Shown here one piece after another: positions 61,024 to 64,000 of a stretch of DNA of 64,000 nt (positions within the stretch are counted from its first letter, which is position 1; the number at the start of each line of letters is the position of its first letter). Origin of the DNA: JAUWTJ01 sp965603015 (GTDB lineage: Bacteria > Pseudomonadota > Alphaproteobacteria > M2410); contig CBFDBJ010000001.1 in assembly GCA_965603015.1 (NCBI GenBank), forward strand, positions 62,001 to 126,000. The letters run 5' to 3'. Both the position numbers and the translations under genes were made by a program. The notes below the pieces were generated by a model. It saw nothing but the letters and a program-made list of their open reading frames with translations. It was not told where the DNA came from and did not search any database.

Positions 61024-62448
61024 TCAATGCAGAGCTTCGGAGCGCTCTTCTTTCACCGGGAGGAGGAGCCAGAGGCCGACGCACAGCATGGCGATAATGA
61101 CCATCATGCTGACCCGCGCATTGCCCGTCAGTGCTGTGGCAATGCCGATCAGGAGCGGTGCCATAAAGGCCGTGGCCTTGCCCGAGAGCGCATAGAGCCC
61201 GAAAAATTCCGTGATCATACCCTCCGGCGCCAGCCGCGCCATCAGGGTTCGACTGGCCGATTGGGCCGGGCCGATGCCGAGCCCCAGAATGACCGCAAAC
61301 AACAGATAGGTGCGCTCCGGCACACTGACAAACAAACCCGCAGACAGATCCACCGGCACGGTCTCGATAACAAAGAAGATGTGCCCCGGGCCAATCGAGG
61401 CAATCCCGAACGACCCGAAAATAAGCAGCCCGAGTGAGGCTGTTATGGTGCTCTTTGAACCGATCCGGTCGTCCAGTCTGCCGCCGACGATAGCGCCGGC
61501 GCCGGCAAACACCAGCATGATCAGCCCGGCAACACCAAGCTGCAGCGAGCCCCAGCCAAAAACTATTCCCGCATAAATTCCGCCGAAGGCGAAGATTGCC
61601 CCCAGACCATCATTATAAATCATCCGGGCAATAAGAAAGCGCACGACGTTGCCATAGGACCGAATCTTGCGCAGGGTCTCCCCAAGCGCCAGGATCCCTT
61701 GTTTGACCGCACCGCCAAGCGGCACATCAGAACGCTTGCCGTCCGGCGTAAAAGCAAACATCGGGATAGCAAAAATCATATACCACAGAGCTGACAGCGA
61801 ACCCGTAAGCCGCTCGGCCTCGCCCGCAGCCTGATCAATCCCGAACGCCGGTGATGCAGCAACCCCCGGCAGATCAATCGTGCCGGGATAGACCAGAAAC
61901 CACAGTATTGCGAGCAGCGCGACGATGCCGCCGAAATAACCAAGCCCCCAGGCAAATCCTGACAGCCGTCCCATATGCTTTTCTTCTGCAATACCGGGAA
62001 GCATCGCATGATTGAACACAACGGCCGTTTCCATCGCCAATGACGCCAGCACAAGGCCGAGCATAACGCTTCCGGCACTGGTCGCACCTTTGCCCGGCTC
62101 TGCGCCCCACAGCAACATACTGGCCAACACAAAGACAATCGACAATCCGAAGATCCATGGCTTTCGCCGCCCCGCCACGTCCGAGATCGCCCCGAAAACA
62201 GGCGCAAGTATGGCAATACCAAACCCGGCAAGCACGAGGGAATAGGAATACAGCTGCTGACCGCGCACGGCATCGCCGACGAACGTATTCACAAAATAGG
62301 GGGTAAAAATGACAGTGGTGACAACCGTGAAATAAGGCTGGTTGGCCCAGTCAAACATCGCCCAGGAAAACTGGCCAAGCTTTGAGGCCGGTTTGCCGCC
62401 CAAAGCATTAAGGGCATTTTGACTGCCGGCGCCGCTCGGTTCGCTCAT
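61024..62448 (-). CDS. MFS transporter, UMF1 (Atg22-like) family
   Basis: 474 residues with 12 predicted helices. The N-terminal SWAMFDWANQPYFTVVTTVIFTPYF is the UMF1/Atg22 signature; GRLSGFAWGLGYFGGIVALL and GRLDDRIGSKSTI are further conserved blocks. The substrate is unknown; fungal Atg22 exports amino acids from the vacuole. Its ATG (62448) overlaps the stop of the glutamate dehydrogenase gene by 4 bp, so the two are translationally coupled, hinting at amino acid transport. Confidence 0.92.
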   Translation of the reverse strand: MSEPSGAGSQNALNALGGKPASKLGQFSWAMFDWANQPYFTVVTTVIFTPYFVNTFVGDAVRGQQLYSYSLVLAGFGIAILAPVFGAISDVAGRRKPWIFGLSIVFVLASMLLWGAEPGKGATSAGSVMLGLVLASLAMETAVVFNHAMLPGIAEEKHMGRLSGFAWGLGYFGGIVALLAILWFLVYPGTIDLPGVAASPAFGIDQAAGEAERLTGSLSALWYMIFAIPMFAFTPDGKRSDVPLGGAVKQGILALGETLRKIRSYGNVVRFLIARMIYNDGLGAIFAFGGIYAGIVFGWGSLQLGVAGLIMLVFAGAGAIVGGRLDDRIGSKSTITASLGLLIFGSFGIASIGPGHIFFVIETVPVDLSAGLFVSVPERTYLLFAVILGLGIGPAQSASRTLMARLAPEGMITEFFGLYALSGKATAFMAPLLIGIATALTGNARVSMMVIIAMLCVGLWLLLPVKEERSEALH

Positions 62449-64000
62449 TGGCCCTCAAGCGACGAGACCAGGTCTCGCATCTGACTGGACAACAACGACA
62501 GCTTGGAAATGTTCATGCCCGCTGTCGCCTCAAGCTCACCGAAAAGCTGTTTGAAGCGACCGATCGGTTCGTCGTTCTCAGACAGCCATGCCGAAACGCA
62601 GACCATCGCGCCGTCGTCCCGCGCTTCATGGCTGAGAGCAAATTCAACCAGCATCCGATGATACCAGGCCATATCGGTCCCGATGCGCCGGATCGCCAGA
62701 CGGTCCCAATGCTCCCCGGCAGAAAGCTCCCGCACGTCCTGACGCAACCGGTCCAGCCGCATCTTCGCGCCAACCAGGAAATAGGCCTCCGTCACATCGT
62801 CCACACTAAATCCTGTGCGCCGCGCCACATCGACAACATCGCAGGCCGCCGCCATCGGCGCCAGAATTGCGACTTCCGCAGCCAGATCCGCTTCAACGCC
62901 TTTTTGAACATAGCCTTCAATTCCAGCTTCGATCCTGGAGACCTCCGCCCCGGAAACCACCGAGCGCGGCACGTCATGCACCGCCTTGATCCCGTCGCGA
63001 TACCGTTCAATGGTCTCACTAATGGAGCGCATCCGTCCGCCGGACAGGAACCAGACCGATTGAGTATAGAGCAGGTCCTTGATCGCGCGGTGCATCGTAG
63101 TCTGAATATCCGCCTCAACCTTGTTGTCCAGAGCATTGATCCGTGTCCGCAGCGGCCCCAACGAGTAGAGCGCCCTGACAATGACAAAAGCCCTGGCGAT
63201 GTCTGCCTGAGTGGCCCCCGTCATTTCCTGCAAGCGGTGGACAAAGGTCACGCCGCCCGCATTGATGATGCGGTTGGCAAGCTCTGTCGCAATAATTTCC
63301 CGGCGCAGCCGGTGGCGATCAATCTCCTCACCAAATTCTTCGCGCAGAACCCGGGGGAAGTAGTCATACAGCATTTTGCTGAGCCAGGGGTCGTCCGGCA
63401 CATCACTGTCAAGCAGCGCCTCGGACAGGGCGATCTTCATATAGGACACCAGGATCGCAAGTTCCGGCCTGGCAAGGCCCTGGCCTTTTTCCGCAAGCTC
63501 CGAGAGCTGATCGTCCCCCGGCAAAAACTCCAGATCCCGGTCAAGACGTCCGGCGCGCTCAAGTGCCCGCATCACACGGCCATCAGCATCACGGTCCTCA
63601 TGGCTCGAGCTTTCGACCAGCGTGATCGCCAGGGTCTGATCATAATTATTGCGCAGAACAAGATCTGAAACCGCCGCGGTCATATCCACCAGCAAGGTGT
63701 TGCGCCGCGCTTCATCCAGCTTGCCAGCCGCCATCGCGGAATCAAGCAGGATCTTGATGTTAACTTCATGATCAGAGCAATCAACACCGGCCGCATTGTC
63801 GACCGCATCCATATTGATCCGCCCGCCGCCCCGGCCAAAGGCAATCCGCCCAAGCTGCGTGCAGCCCAGATTGGCCCCTTCACCGATAACCTTGACGCGC
63901 AACTCATCGACATCGATCCGGACCTCGTCACTGGCCCGATCACCGACATCCAGATGGCTTTCACTCGCCGCCTTGAGATAGGTTCCAATCCCGCCAAACC
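62445..64000 (-). CDS. NAD-specific glutamate dehydrogenase, large type (C-terminal part)
   Basis: The gene runs off the right end of the window; about 518 C-terminal residues are visible, of a protein usually about 1600 long. The frame continues upstream to base 64000 (FGGIGTYLKAASESHLDVGDRASDE). Key segments are DELRVKVIGEGANLGCTQLGRI (dinucleotide-fold and catalytic region) and DAVDNAAGVDCSDHEVNIKILL, then a long helical C-terminal domain ending DLVSSLEGQ. It deaminates glutamate to 2-oxoglutarate with NAD. The coupled MFS gene overlaps its stop by 4 bp. Confidence 0.96.
   Translation of the reverse strand, partial: FGGIGTYLKAASESHLDVGDRASDEVRIDVDELRVKVIGEGANLGCTQLGRIAFGRGGGRINMDAVDNAAGVDCSDHEVNIKILLDSAMAAGKLDEARRNTLLVDMTAAVSDLVLRNNYDQTLAITLVESSSHEDRDADGRVMRALERAGRLDRDLEFLPGDDQLSELAEKGQGLARPELAILVSYMKIALSEALLDSDVPDDPWLSKMLYDYFPRVLREEFGEEIDRHRLRREIIATELANRIINAGGVTFVHRLQEMTGATQADIARAFVIVRALYSLGPLRTRINALDNKVEADIQTTMHRAIKDLLYTQSVWFLSGGRMRSISETIERYRDGIKAVHDVPRSVVSGAEVSRIEAGIEGYVQKGVEADLAAEVAILAPMAAACDVVDVARRTGFSVDDVTEAYFLVGAKMRLDRLRQDVRELSAGEHWDRLAIRRIGTDMAWYHRMLVEFALSHEARDDGAMVCVSAWLSENDEPIGRFKQLFGELEATAGMNISKLSLLSSQMRDLVSSLEGQ

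Overview
The window looks like a chromosomal segment of an alphaproteobacterium. The evidence is the rpsT-dnaA-dnaN-recF-gyrB block with an enoyl-CoA hydratase beside rpsT, a RegB/RegA-type redox two-component system next to a SCO/SenC gene, an MmcB-family nuclease, a DUF1674/SDHAF4 gene beside htpX and rsmB, and a large NAD-type glutamate dehydrogenase. Coding regions are G+C-rich with strong third-position GC. A few stretches (about 18.5-20.5 kb, 40.3-40.9 kb, 52.8-55.4 kb) are visibly more A+T-rich. I cannot name the genus. No rRNA, tRNA, CRISPR array or intact insertion sequence was seen.

Layout. (1) 1-8754: a run of exosortase-A (XrtA/PEP-CTERM)-associated exopolysaccharide genes. The minus-strand operon encodes an export lipoprotein, chain-length protein, tyrosine autokinase, outer-membrane beta-barrel, secretion ATPase, polysaccharide deacetylase and FemAB-like protein; a glycosyltransferase tail converges on it. 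The exosortase itself is not in the window. (2) 9276-12888: a type I secretion ABC/adaptor pair with an unusually long adaptor N-terminus and no visible substrate gene. (3) 13.2-18.5 kb: bioB, a HAD hydrolase, a LysR regulator divergent from a truncated hemoglobin and a GFA-family protein, and a PLP decarboxylase. (4) 18.5-20.5 kb: A+T-richer patch with a dispersed palindromic repeat, an unknown secreted protein and a HigB/HigA-type toxin-antitoxin pair. (5) 20.6-30.3 kb: diiron protein, MmcB, a degenerate GGDEF/EAL-like protein, RegB-RegA, SCO, a hairpin-packed intergenic region, PHA depolymerase, YgjP-like metalloprotease and a crotonase. (6) 30.3-45.2 kb: PBP1A, gyrB, recF, dnaN, dnaA, rhodanese, rpsT, enoyl-CoA hydratase, SDHAF4-like, htpX, rsmB. 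(7) 45.4-64 kb: rpe, heparinase-like protein, periplasmic rhodanese plus chemoreceptor, acetoacetate decarboxylase-like protein, M23 peptidase, membrane-anchored AraC regulator, CPBP protease, TetR/MAPEG pair, Sel1-repeat protein, purH, UMF1-type MFS transporter and the C-terminal third of glutamate dehydrogenase.

The most interesting non-coding signals are: a 226-bp chain of back-to-back perfect hairpins between the SCO gene and phaZ, preceded by a promoter-like sequence; a perfect palindrome TGTCCGGACA found in three separate intergenic regions; two short tandem-repeat arrays directly upstream of dnaA, one containing DnaA-box-like sequences; and two families of dispersed repeats. These are sequence observations; functions are inferred.
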